DNA of 6,222 nt from Actinomycetes bacterium (lineage in GTDB: Bacteria > Actinomycetota > Acidimicrobiia > Spongiisociales > UBA5794), in contig JAJRYI010000222.1 in NCBI GenBank assembly GCA_024275815.1, positions 1 through 6,222 on the forward strand, given 5' to 3'. Below the pieces are notes generated by a model. The model did no database searches. It worked only from the letters and a program-made list of their open reading frames with translations, and was not told where the DNA came from. The translations under genes and the position numbers were made by a program. Position 1 is the first letter of the stretch. Every line of letters starts with the position of its first letter. Below are positions 1 to 5,885 of the stretch, in pieces.

Positions 1-913
1 CAGGATCAAGAGCACAGCGTTCGTGATCGCAGACGGCGTCGTTGCGCTCATCGTCGCCGGTGGCTCTGCCCTTGCCGGTGCCGAGAGCAACCTGCACGGC
101 GGCTACCCCATATCGTGGATCGCCGTCGTCGCGTACGCGACCGATGTGCGATGGACCCTCGGCGCCGGGGTGACGCTGTTCTTCTACCAGTGGATCGGCA
201 TGGACATCGAGGGCGGCCGCACCCTGCCCGACAAGGTCGGGGCCGTCGTGTTCCTCGTCTACGCCCTGATCATCGGCTACGGATTCGACCTCATACGAAG
301 CCGCGATCGTCTCCGCCGCATAGCCGAGGAAGAACTCGCAGCCGAGCGACGCCGCCAGATCCGCCACACCGAGCAGCAAGCCCTTGCAGACCAGCTGCAC
401 GACTCCGTCCTCCAGAGCCTGCACGCCATCCGCGTCAACCCCGACGACCCGGAGCAGGTCAGCTACATCGCACGGCGACAGGAACGCGAGCTTCGCCGAA
501 CCATCCAGTCCTTTCGATCCGAGTTCGAGAACCCGTTCGCCACAGCCATGTACACGGCGAGGGACGACGTCGAGGACCTCTACCGCATCGAGATCGACAT
601 GGTGTGCGCGTACGACGCGGAGATGACCGTCACCCTTGCGGGCCTCGTCGATGCAACACGCGAGGCGATGGTGAACGCCGCAAAGCACTCGGGTTCCGAT
701 CTGATCCTCGTCTACTGCACTGCCGAGCAGGGGCACATCACCGTCTTCGTACGAGACAAGGGCAGCGGCTTCGATCCGGACGCCTCCGGCGACGGCTCCG
801 GGATAGCCAACTCCATCGTTCGTCGTCTCGAATCGATCGGTGGGACCGCGACGATCCAATCCACCCAGGACTTCGGAACCGAGGTCGAGATGACCGTGCC
901 GAAGGAGGCGTAA
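1..913 (+). CDS. Membrane sensor histidine kinase, NarL/HisKA_3 family (5' partial)
   Basis: This is the sensor of a two-component system: it autophosphorylates on histidine and passes the phosphate to the regulator encoded next. The frame is open from base 2 to the TAA at 911-913. The first visible start (GTG at 23) falls inside a hydrophobic segment, so the true start is probably upstream of the window. Numbering from that GTG, residues 1-90 hold about three membrane segments (near 2-20, 31-60 and 72-89), followed by a charged, probably coiled linker (91-122). The dimerisation/phosphoacceptor motif is QLHDSVLQ with H126 (codon 398-400). The ATPase domain shows an N-box (REAMVNAAKHS, N218), a G1 box (DKGSGFD, D245), a G2 region (GSGIANSIVRRL) and a final GTEVEMTVP strand. 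No extracellular sensor domain is visible, which suggests sensing within the membrane. The architecture resembles actinobacterial MacS/MadS-type kinases; that subfamily assignment is inferred from memory of the family. Confidence 0.9.
   Translation, partial: RIKSTAFVIADGVVALIVAGGSALAGAESNLHGGYPISWIAVVAYATDVRWTLGAGVTLFFYQWIGMDIEGGRTLPDKVGAVVFLVYALIIGYGFDLIRSRDRLRRIAEEELAAERRRQIRHTEQQALADQLHDSVLQSLHAIRVNPDDPEQVSYIARRQERELRRTIQSFRSEFENPFATAMYTARDDVEDLYRIEIDMVCAYDAEMTVTLAGLVDATREAMVNAAKHSGSDLILVYCTAEQGHITVFVRDKGSGFDPDASGDGSGIANSIVRRLESIGGTATIQSTQDFGTEVEMTVPKEA
902..908 (+). promoter_or_regulatory. Shine-Dalgarno of the response regulator gene
   Basis: AAGGAGG lies 9 nt before the ATG at 918, inside the last codons of the kinase gene. 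It fixes the regulator start and fits translational coupling of the pair. Its strength contrasts with the absence of any such site before paaK, the ABC-F gene and hemH. Confidence 0.85.
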
Positions 914-917
914 CGCA

Positions 918-1583
918 ATGGTGTCGGTGTTCCTCGTCGACGACCACGACACGGTGAGAGCCGGTACCCGTGCGTTCCTCTCCGAGTTCGACATCGTCGG
1001 AGAGGCATCCACGACGGCGGCGGCGATCACCGGGATCCTCGAGACACGGCCAGATGTGGCACTCATCGACGTACACATCGACGTTCCCAAAGGTGGGGCA
1101 AAGGTGGTGGCGGCCGTCAAGGAGGTCGCGCCCGAGATCAAATGTGTTGCGTTCACCGTCTCGACGTCACGCAGCGACGTGGCTGCGCTCCTCGCTGCCG
1201 GGGTCGACGGCTACATCACGAAGTCGACGTCGGGCAAGGACCTCCCGGGCGTGATCCACGACGTCATCGACGGAGGCACACCCGTGTCGCGTGAGGTCGC
1301 GAGCTACCTCCTCGACATCGATTCGGAAGCCGGACAGATCGACCTGATGGAGCGCCTCACACCGAGAGAGCGGGAGGTCGTCCTCTTCATCGCCCGTGGC
1401 TTCACGTACCGCGAGTCGGCAGCCAAGCTCGGGATCAAGGTCAAGACCCTCGAGTCGCACATGGCACACATCTTCGAGAAGCTCGGGGTCGTAACACGGG
1501 CAGAGCTCTCCTTCCTTGCGTACGAAACCGGCATGGTCGATCCGTTACAAGGTCGAACCTCGACGAGCCCGAACCCCGACTGA
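918..1583 (+). CDS. LuxR/NarL-family response regulator
   Basis: This is a 221-residue DNA-binding regulator, the partner of the kinase that ends 4 nt upstream. The receiver domain (about 1-118) has the acidic pair D8-D9, the likely phosphoacceptor D51 (VALIDVHI), the switch residue T80 and the invariant lysine K102 in GYITKS. A short linker leads to a LuxR-type helix-turn-helix at about 147-201 (LTPREREVVLFIARG, then VKTLESHMAHIFEKLGV). The order, length and the GYITK...SGKDL segment resemble regulators paired with MacS/MadS-type kinases. One oddity: the loop after D51 reads DVHIDVPKGG, with the proline at +6 rather than the usual +4, so the phosphorylation-site loop looks extended by about two residues. 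The tail after residue 205 is short, polar and probably disordered. Target genes cannot be told from the sequence. Confidence 0.95.
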   Translation: MVSVFLVDDHDTVRAGTRAFLSEFDIVGEASTTAAAITGILETRPDVALIDVHIDVPKGGAKVVAAVKEVAPEIKCVAFTVSTSRSDVAALLAAGVDGYITKSTSGKDLPGVIHDVIDGGTPVSREVASYLLDIDSEAGQIDLMERLTPREREVVLFIARGFTYRESAAKLGIKVKTLESHMAHIFEKLGVVTRAELSFLAYETGMVDPLQGRTSTSPNPD

Positions 1584-1597
1584 TCCTGGTAGCGGGA

Positions 1598-1614
1598 ACC
1601 GTGCACGTGACGGT
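1598..1614. repeat. Short inverted repeat downstream of the two-component operon
   Basis: ACCGT and ACGGT flank a 7-nt spacer that itself contains CACGTG. With only 5-bp arms and no T-run it is too weak to call a terminator. It could be a regulator site or chance. It is the only dyad I see between the regulator stop and the paaK promoter. Confidence 0.25.
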
Positions 1615-1633
1615 GAGCCGGCGACTCAGCAAT

Positions 1634-1661
1634 CGATCGACCTTTTCGACTACGATCGACC
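1634..1661 (+). repeat. Direct repeat CGATCGACC x2 around the paaK -10
   Basis: The 9-mer CGATCGACC occurs at 1634-1642 and again at 1653-1661, 19 nt start to start, or close to two helical turns. The second copy overlaps the end of the presumed -10 hexamer of paaK. The core CGATCG is itself a palindrome. This arrangement could be an operator, but CG-rich 6-mers are common in such DNA and chance is possible. Confidence 0.3.
1651..1656 (+). promoter_or_regulatory. Putative -10 element (TACGAT) for leaderless paaK
   Basis: TACGAT fits the actinobacterial TAnnnT -10 consensus and ends 6 nt before the ATG at 1663, so transcription would begin at or next to the A of the start codon. No Shine-Dalgarno precedes that ATG, in keeping with a leaderless mRNA. 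I find no convincing -35 at 16-18 nt spacing. Confidence 0.5.
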
Positions 1662-1662
1662 C

Positions 1663-2955
1663 ATGTCAGGTATCCAGGTAGGCCTCGAGGCCATCGAATC
1701 CGCGAGCCGAGACGAGCTCGCAACACTCCAGAACGAGCGACTTTCCACGACGCTGCACCACGCGTACGACAACGTCGAGCATTACCGCAAGACCTTCGAC
1801 GAGGCAGGTGTCCACCCGGACGACTGCAAGACGACGGAGGATCTTGCACAGTTCCCGTTCCTCGTCAAGGACATCTTGCGCCAGAACTACCCGTTCGGGC
1901 TGCTCGCCGTCCCCAGAGAGCAGGTCTCTCGTATCCACGCCTCGTCGGGTACGACGGGCAAGCCCACGGTCGTCGCCTACACACGCAACGACATCGACAT
2001 GTGGGCAGATGTGATGGCCCGCAGTATCTACGCCGCAGGTGGCCGCCCCGGCGACATCGCCCACGTCGCGTACGGGTACGGGCTCTTCACCGGGGGCCTC
2101 GGCGCCCACTACGGTGCCGAGCGGCTCGGCTGCACCGTGGTGCCCATGTCGGGGGGCCAGACCGCGAAGCAGGTCACGCTCATCAACGACCTCAAGCCAC
2201 GCATCTTGATGGTCACCCCTTCGTACTGCCTGTCCCTCATCGATGAGATGGAGAACCAGGGCCTCGACCCTGCAGCGAGCTCCATCGAGATCGGTGTCTT
2301 CGGCGCAGAACCGTGGTGCGACGGGATGCGCGAGCAGATCGAAGAACGCCTCGGCATGGACGCCGTTGACCTCTACGGCCTCTCTGAAGTCATCGGCCCG
2401 GGTGTTGCCGTCGAGTGCGTCGAGGAGAAGGACGGTCTGACGGTCTGGGAGGATCACTTCTACCCCGAGATCATCGACCCGGGGACGGGCGAGGTGCTGC
2501 CCGACGGTGAGGAGGGCGAACTCGTCATCACGTCGCTCACCAAGGAGGCACTCCCGGTGATCCGGTACCGCACCGGTGACCTGACCAGGCTCCTCCCTGG
2601 GACGTCGCGCACGATGCGCAGGATCGCCCGTATCAAGGGCCGTACCGACGACATGATGATCATCCGCGGTGTCAACGTCTACCCGAGCCAGATCGAGATC
2701 GAACTGTTGAAGGTCGAGTGGCTCGCGCCGCACTATCAGATCGAAGTGATCCAGACGGGGAACACGAAAGGCCTGATCGTGCACGTCGAAGCGGCCGGCC
2801 CCCTCAGTGAAGTGGTCGAAGCCGCTGTTGCCGAAGAAGCCCAGGCCCACATCAAGGCGAACGTCGGGATCCGTGTCGACGTCCGCGTCGAACCCCCCGG
2901 CTCCGTGCAACGATCAACGGGCAAAGCCCAGCGGGTCATCGACCACACCTGCTGA
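1663..2955 (+). CDS. paaK: Phenylacetate-CoA ligase (PaaK family)
   Basis: This cytosolic adenylate-forming enzyme is predicted to activate phenylacetate or a related aromatic acid with ATP and CoA to give the aryl-CoA. The 430-residue product has the usual PaaK length. Visible motifs are the ATP-binding loop SSGTTGKP (94-101), a YGYGLFTGG stretch (137-145), GAEPW (214-218), YGLSE (238-242), RYRTGD ending in D306, and the hinge KGRTDDMMIIRGVNVYP (325-341). The C-terminal lysine K421 lies in STGKAQRV, where the family has its catalytic lysine. The frame stays open back to 1516, inside the regulator gene, but those codons resemble nothing in the family. The ATG at 1663 gives the normal N-terminus and sits behind a -10-like hexamer. 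No paaABCDE, paaG/Z or paaJ genes are in view, so the substrate is uncertain; lone PaaK homologues can act on other aryl acids. Confidence 0.93.
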   Translation: MSGIQVGLEAIESASRDELATLQNERLSTTLHHAYDNVEHYRKTFDEAGVHPDDCKTTEDLAQFPFLVKDILRQNYPFGLLAVPREQVSRIHASSGTTGKPTVVAYTRNDIDMWADVMARSIYAAGGRPGDIAHVAYGYGLFTGGLGAHYGAERLGCTVVPMSGGQTAKQVTLINDLKPRILMVTPSYCLSLIDEMENQGLDPAASSIEIGVFGAEPWCDGMREQIEERLGMDAVDLYGLSEVIGPGVAVECVEEKDGLTVWEDHFYPEIIDPGTGEVLPDGEEGELVITSLTKEALPVIRYRTGDLTRLLPGTSRTMRRIARIKGRTDDMMIIRGVNVYPSQIEIELLKVEWLAPHYQIEVIQTGNTKGLIVHVEAAGPLSEVVEAAVAEEAQAHIKANVGIRVDVRVEPPGSVQRSTGKAQRVIDHTC

Positions 2956-2966
2956 CCCCCTCCCCT

Positions 2967-3022
2967 GAGGCGTCTGGCGTCCAACACCGCAATATGTTGC
3001 GGTGTTGGACGCCAGACGCCTC
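2967..3022. repeat. Perfect 26-bp inverted repeat with 4-nt loop (possible terminator or regulatory palindrome)
   Basis: The left arm (2967-2992) and right arm (2997-3022) are exact reverse complements over all 26 bases, with TATG as the loop (2993-2996). The left arm begins GAGGCGTCTGGCG and ends ACACCGCAA. It starts 11 nt after the paaK stop, where a terminator would be expected, and would form a very stable RNA hairpin. However, neither strand has a T-run after the stem: the plus strand continues GTGAGCGG. It would therefore be a non-canonical, U-less terminator of the kind proposed in actinobacteria. The right arm also reaches into the likely -35 region of the ABC-F gene, so a regulatory role or a dispersed palindromic repeat are alternatives. 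Confidence 0.95.
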
Positions 3023-3037
3023 GTGAGCGGTGCGCCG

Positions 3038-3043
3038 TACCCT
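3038..3043 (+). promoter_or_regulatory. Putative -10 element (TACCCT) for leaderless ABC-F gene
   Basis: CGTACCCT ends 6 nt before the ATG at 3050, the same spacing as at paaK, and the identical octamer recurs before hemH. The GGGGG at 3044-3048 is too close to the ATG to serve as a normal Shine-Dalgarno. The expected -35 position (about 3015-3020) falls in the right arm of the palindrome and does not resemble TTGACA. Confidence 0.5.
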
Positions 3044-3049
3044 GGGGGC

Positions 3050-4693
3050 ATGCACCTGTTGAGCCTCGAGAGCGTGACCAAGATGTACCCGGAGACCCCG
3101 GTGCTCAACAACGTCTCGCTCGGGATATCGAGCGGGGAACGCATCGGGGTGATCGGGCGCAACGGGTCGGGCAAGTCGACGTTGCTTGCAATCATCGCCG
3201 AGGACGAGGACATCGATGGAGGTGCGATCGTCCGGGCACGGGGGTTGCGCGTCGCGACCCTCGACCAGAATCCGATGTTCAACGACGAAGAAACTGGCGG
3301 GCACATCCTGAGCGACGACCGGCGGGCGATCGCCATTGCCGACCGACTCGGCCTCACCGACCCGGAAGCTACCTGTGCAACGCTTTCGGGCGGCCAGCGC
3401 AAGCGGCTTGCCCTTGCGCTCACCCTTGCAGCACCGTGTGATCTGTTGATCCTCGACGAACCGACGAACCACCTCGACGTCGACGTCATCGACTGGCTTG
3501 AGGACCACCTGAGCAGCCGAAAAGAGGCACTCCTCCTCGTCACCCACGACCGGTACCTCCTCGATCGGGTCGTCAACCGTGTCATCGAAGTTCACGACGA
3601 GTCCCTCTACACGCATCAAGGCACCTACGAGCAGTACCTCGAGGCCGTGGCCGAACGTCAGGCCCAGGAGGCGGCGACCGAACACCGCAGACAACAACGG
3701 ATCAAAACCGAACTCGCCTGGCTCCGCCGCTCGCCCAAGGCCCGCACATCCAAGTCCCGCTACCGCATCAATCAGGCCAAGGACCTCATGGCCCAGCAAC
3801 GCAGACAGGCGAAAGAGGATCTCACCATCGACCTGCCATCGCGTCGCATCGGATCCAAAGTCGTCAACCTGCACAACGTCGGCAAAGCGTACGACGGGCG
3901 ATGGATCCTGCGCCACGTCGACTACAAACTCCACCCCGACGCCCGCATCGGGATCGTCGGGCCGAACGGGGCAGGAAAGACGACCCTTCTTCTCCTCATC
4001 GCCCAACGCATCGAACCCGATGAGGGCAAGGTCAGTGTCGGATCGACGATCCACTACGGCTGGTACGGCCAGGACCCCCGGCCCATCCCCGACACGACGA
4101 GGGTCCACGCCGCAGTACGTGAGCACCTCGACGAGGTACGCCTCGAAAGCGGCATCAAGGTGTCTGGCTCCCAGATGCTCGAACGTTTTCAGTTCACACG
4201 CGGCCAGCAGCAGTCGACCGTCGCGGACCTTTCGGGAGGGGAACGGCGCAGGCTCGAACTGCTCCTCAGCCTGATGGAAGCCCCGAACCTCCTCTTGATG
4301 GACGAACCGACGAACGACCTCGACATCGACACGCTCAACGTGCTCGAGGAGTACCTCGATGCCTGGGATGGTGCCCTCGTCGTGTCGAGCCACGACCGGT
4401 ACTTCCTCGATCGTGTGTGCACAGACATCCTCTCGATCGAGCCCGACGGGTCGGTGCGTCACCACCCCGGGGGATGGTCTGCCTATCGCGAGGTGGCGAT
4501 GGCCCAGGCAAGGCCGGTCTCGGGTTCCGGACAGGCAAAGTCCCGCCCGAAACAGCAGCGGACGAAACTCACCTACAACGACAAGCGCGAACTCGACCTA
4601 CTCACCCGTGCCATCCCGAAACTCGAGAAGCGCAAGGCGTTCCTGACCGCTGCTCTCGAGAATGTCGCCGGCGACTACGAGCGCACCCTCTAG
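3050..4693 (+). CDS. ABC-F family ATPase (Uup-like), C-terminus cut by an in-frame amber codon
   Basis: ABC-F proteins are soluble twin ATPases that act on the ribosome (EttA/Uup-type or antibiotic-protection types), not transporters, and no membrane segment is seen. NBD1 has Walker A GRNGSGKST (36-44), signature LSGGQ (112-116), Walker B LLILDEP (132-138) and switch H166. The linker (about 195-265) is basic and includes ELAWLRRSPKARTSKSR, typical of Uup-like members. NBD2 has Walker A GPNGAGKTT (304-312), LSGGE (394-398), LLLMDEP (414-420) and H448. Only about 67 residues separate Walker A from the signature in NBD1, so the arm insert is short, as in many actinobacterial homologues. Residues 508-547 begin the C-terminal coiled coil, which stops abruptly at TAG 4691-4693; the frame then continues as coding-like sequence to 4792. 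The ATG at 3050 is preferred over GTG 3002, which lies in the palindrome. A housekeeping translation factor or a mild resistance factor are both possible. Confidence 0.94.
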   Translation: MHLLSLESVTKMYPETPVLNNVSLGISSGERIGVIGRNGSGKSTLLAIIAEDEDIDGGAIVRARGLRVATLDQNPMFNDEETGGHILSDDRRAIAIADRLGLTDPEATCATLSGGQRKRLALALTLAAPCDLLILDEPTNHLDVDVIDWLEDHLSSRKEALLLVTHDRYLLDRVVNRVIEVHDESLYTHQGTYEQYLEAVAERQAQEAATEHRRQQRIKTELAWLRRSPKARTSKSRYRINQAKDLMAQQRRQAKEDLTIDLPSRRIGSKVVNLHNVGKAYDGRWILRHVDYKLHPDARIGIVGPNGAGKTTLLLLIAQRIEPDEGKVSVGSTIHYGWYGQDPRPIPDTTRVHAAVREHLDEVRLESGIKVSGSQMLERFQFTRGQQQSTVADLSGGERRRLELLLSLMEAPNLLLMDEPTNDLDIDTLNVLEEYLDAWDGALVVSSHDRYFLDRVCTDILSIEPDGSVRHHPGGWSAYREVAMAQARPVSGSGQAKSRPKQQRTKLTYNDKRELDLLTRAIPKLEKRKAFLTAALENVAGDYERTL

Positions 4694-4792
4694 CTGTCCG
4701 GGGAGCTCGCCGACGTCCTCGACGAGCTCGATAGGTCTGAGACCCGGTGGCTCGAGCTGACCGAGATGGCCGAACGATTGGCCGGATCCTGA
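4694..4792 (+). other. In-frame continuation of the ABC-F C-terminal domain beyond the amber codon
   Basis: After TAG (4691-4693) the same frame runs 32 codons to TGA at 4790-4792. It encodes a leucine-patterned helix that begins LSGELADVLDELD and goes on through RWLELTEMAERLAG. That is what the second helix of the Uup-type C-terminal coiled coil looks like. Most of these codons (27 of 32) end in G or C, like the gene before them. One base change, for example CAG to TAG, would join the two parts into a 580-residue protein of normal architecture. The segment has no start signal of its own. It is either the remnant of a recently truncated gene, a product of amber readthrough, or the result of a sequence error. 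Confidence 0.8.
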
Positions 4793-4832
4793 CGAACACC
4801 GCCACCCGACAGCCTGTCGAAACACTTCTCCG

Positions 4833-4838
4833 TACCCT
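4833..4838 (+). promoter_or_regulatory. Putative -10 element (TACCCT) for hemH
   Basis: CGTACCCT at 4831-4838 repeats the octamer before the ABC-F gene. It ends 9 nt before the ATG at 4848, giving a leader of roughly 0-3 nt. The ATG has no Shine-Dalgarno. The promoter lies just past the TGA at 4792 that closes the ABC-F frame, so hemH probably starts its own transcript. Confidence 0.5.
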
Positions 4839-4847
4839 TTGCCCCGT

Positions 4848-5885
4848 ATGACCAATACACAGCCAGTGGGCGTGCTGTTACTTCAACTCGGGACACCGGA
4901 TTCAACCTCGACCAGGGACGTTCGCCGCTACCTGAACGAGTTCCTCTCGGACCCGCGTGTCATGGACGTACCGACACCGGTTCGCTGGCTGCTCCTCAAC
5001 GCCGTGATCCTGCCGTTCCGCCCCCGCAAGTCGGCCGCCGCCTACGAGAAGGTCTGGACGAAGGACGGCTCACCCCTCCTGGTTCACACCGAAGCCCTCG
5101 TCTCGGAGGTCCAGAGCAAGCTCGGTGACGGCTACGTCGTCGATTTCGGTATGCGGTACGGATCACCGACGATCGCCGCTGCCCTCGACCGTCTCATCGC
5201 TCACGACGTCACGGACATCCGGGTGCTCCCCCTCTTCCCGCAGTACGCCTCGTCGGCTGGGGGCTCGGCAACGGCCCGTACGATGGAGCTCCTCGCCGAG
5301 CGCTGGAACGTCCCTTCTGTCTCGTTCCTCGCAGAGTTCTACGACGAGCCCGGCTACATCGCTGCCATCGTCGAGACAGCCCGGCCCCGACTCGAAGAGT
5401 TCCGACCCGACCACATCCTCTTCTCCTACCACGGGCTGCCGGAACGTCAGATCAAGAAGGCCGACTCCACCGGTATCCACTGTCTGGCTTCGGACGGGTG
5501 CTGTGACACCATCGGCCCGGTCAACCGACACTGCTACCGGGCACAGTGCTTTGCAACGACCAGACTCGTTGCCGCCGGTCTCGATCTCTCCCCCGACGAG
5601 TACTCCTCAGCGTTTCAATCCCGGCTCGCCGGCACACCGTGGATCACCCCCCAAACAGACCGGGTGCTCCAGGGCCTCCACGACGCCGGGATTCGTCGGC
5701 TCGCCGTGTTCACCAACTCGTTCGTCGCGGACTGTCTCGAGACGCTCGAAGAGATCGGGATCCGCCTTCGCCACCAGTGGGAAGGGCTCGGCGGGGAGGA
5801 CCTCCTCCTGATCCCGTGTGTGAACGAAACCCCCACGTGGATCGACAGCGTCGTTTCCATGGTTTCCAACGGAGATCCCACATGA
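4848..5885 (+). CDS. hemH: Ferrochelatase with internal cysteine cluster
   Basis: Ferrochelatase inserts Fe2+ into the porphyrin ring at the end of heme synthesis. The 345-residue protein shows the N-terminal VGVLLLQLGTPDS, the FGMRYGSPTI segment (100-110), LPLFPQYASSAGGS (127-140), the catalytic SYHGLPERQ with H195, and FVADCLETLEEI with E298 matching the conserved catalytic glutamate. Between them lies a cysteine-rich stretch, C212, C218, C219, C229 and C234 (with HCYRAQC at 228-234). This resembles the class known from Myxococcus and Bdellovibrio, in which internal cysteines bind a [2Fe-2S] cluster; cluster binding here is inferred. There is no signal peptide, and the enzyme is cytosolic or peripheral to the membrane. 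The ATG at 4848 gives the usual N-terminus; the TTG at 4839 would add three residues but overlaps the promoter region. The stop overlaps the hemF start (ATGA), so the two are co-translated. Confidence 0.97.
   Translation: MTNTQPVGVLLLQLGTPDSTSTRDVRRYLNEFLSDPRVMDVPTPVRWLLLNAVILPFRPRKSAAAYEKVWTKDGSPLLVHTEALVSEVQSKLGDGYVVDFGMRYGSPTIAAALDRLIAHDVTDIRVLPLFPQYASSAGGSATARTMELLAERWNVPSVSFLAEFYDEPGYIAAIVETARPRLEEFRPDHILFSYHGLPERQIKKADSTGIHCLASDGCCDTIGPVNRHCYRAQCFATTRLVAAGLDLSPDEYSSAFQSRLAGTPWITPQTDRVLQGLHDAGIRRLAVFTNSFVADCLETLEEIGIRLRHQWEGLGGEDLLLIPCVNETPTWIDSVVSMVSNGDPT
5871..5874 (+). promoter_or_regulatory. Shine-Dalgarno of hemF
   Basis: GGAG within the last codons of hemH lies 7 nt before the hemF ATG at 5882. 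Together with the ATGA overlap it supports translational coupling of hemH and hemF. Confidence 0.7.

Noticed and set aside
115..957. Overlapping plus-strand frame within the kinase gene
   Set aside because: Its product is a low-complexity, arginine-rich sequence typical of an out-of-frame reading of GC-rich DNA. The kinase motifs lie in the other frame.
1516..1662. N-terminal extension of paaK to an upstream start at 1516
   Set aside because: It would overlap the end of the response regulator gene, has no family similarity, and lies upstream of a likely promoter. The ATG at 1663 gives the normal length.
1584..1662. Intrinsic terminator after the response regulator
   Set aside because: Only a 5-bp dyad is present and no T-run follows it; the TTTT at 1643-1646 is not preceded by a stable stem.
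1666..2910. Long minus-strand open frame (414 codons) opposite paaK
   Set aside because: It is a shadow of the G/C-ending codons of paaK on the opposite strand. It has no recognisable domain, while the plus-strand frame has every PaaK motif.
2967..3022. Palindrome as a small CRISPR or insertion-sequence end
   Set aside because: It is a single dyad with no spacer-repeat periodicity, no transposase gene nearby and no target-site duplication that I can see.
3002..3049. Alternative ABC-F start at GTG 3002 (or GTG 3023)
   Set aside because: The extra residues read from the palindrome arm and the promoter region and do not match the family. The mirrored arm gives the same MLDARRL peptide on the minus strand, which shows it comes from the repeat and not from a gene.
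2936..4465. Long minus-strand open frame (509 codons) opposite the ABC-F gene
   Set aside because: Its composition is that of an antisense shadow (runs of D, V, E and R without motifs), it repeats the same pattern opposite both ATPase domains, and it runs through the palindrome. The plus strand clearly encodes the ABC-F protein.
4839..4847. TTG at 4839 as the hemH start
   Set aside because: It would add only Met-Pro-Arg, sits directly after the -10-like hexamer, and is less likely than the ATG at 4848, which gives the standard ferrochelatase N-terminus.
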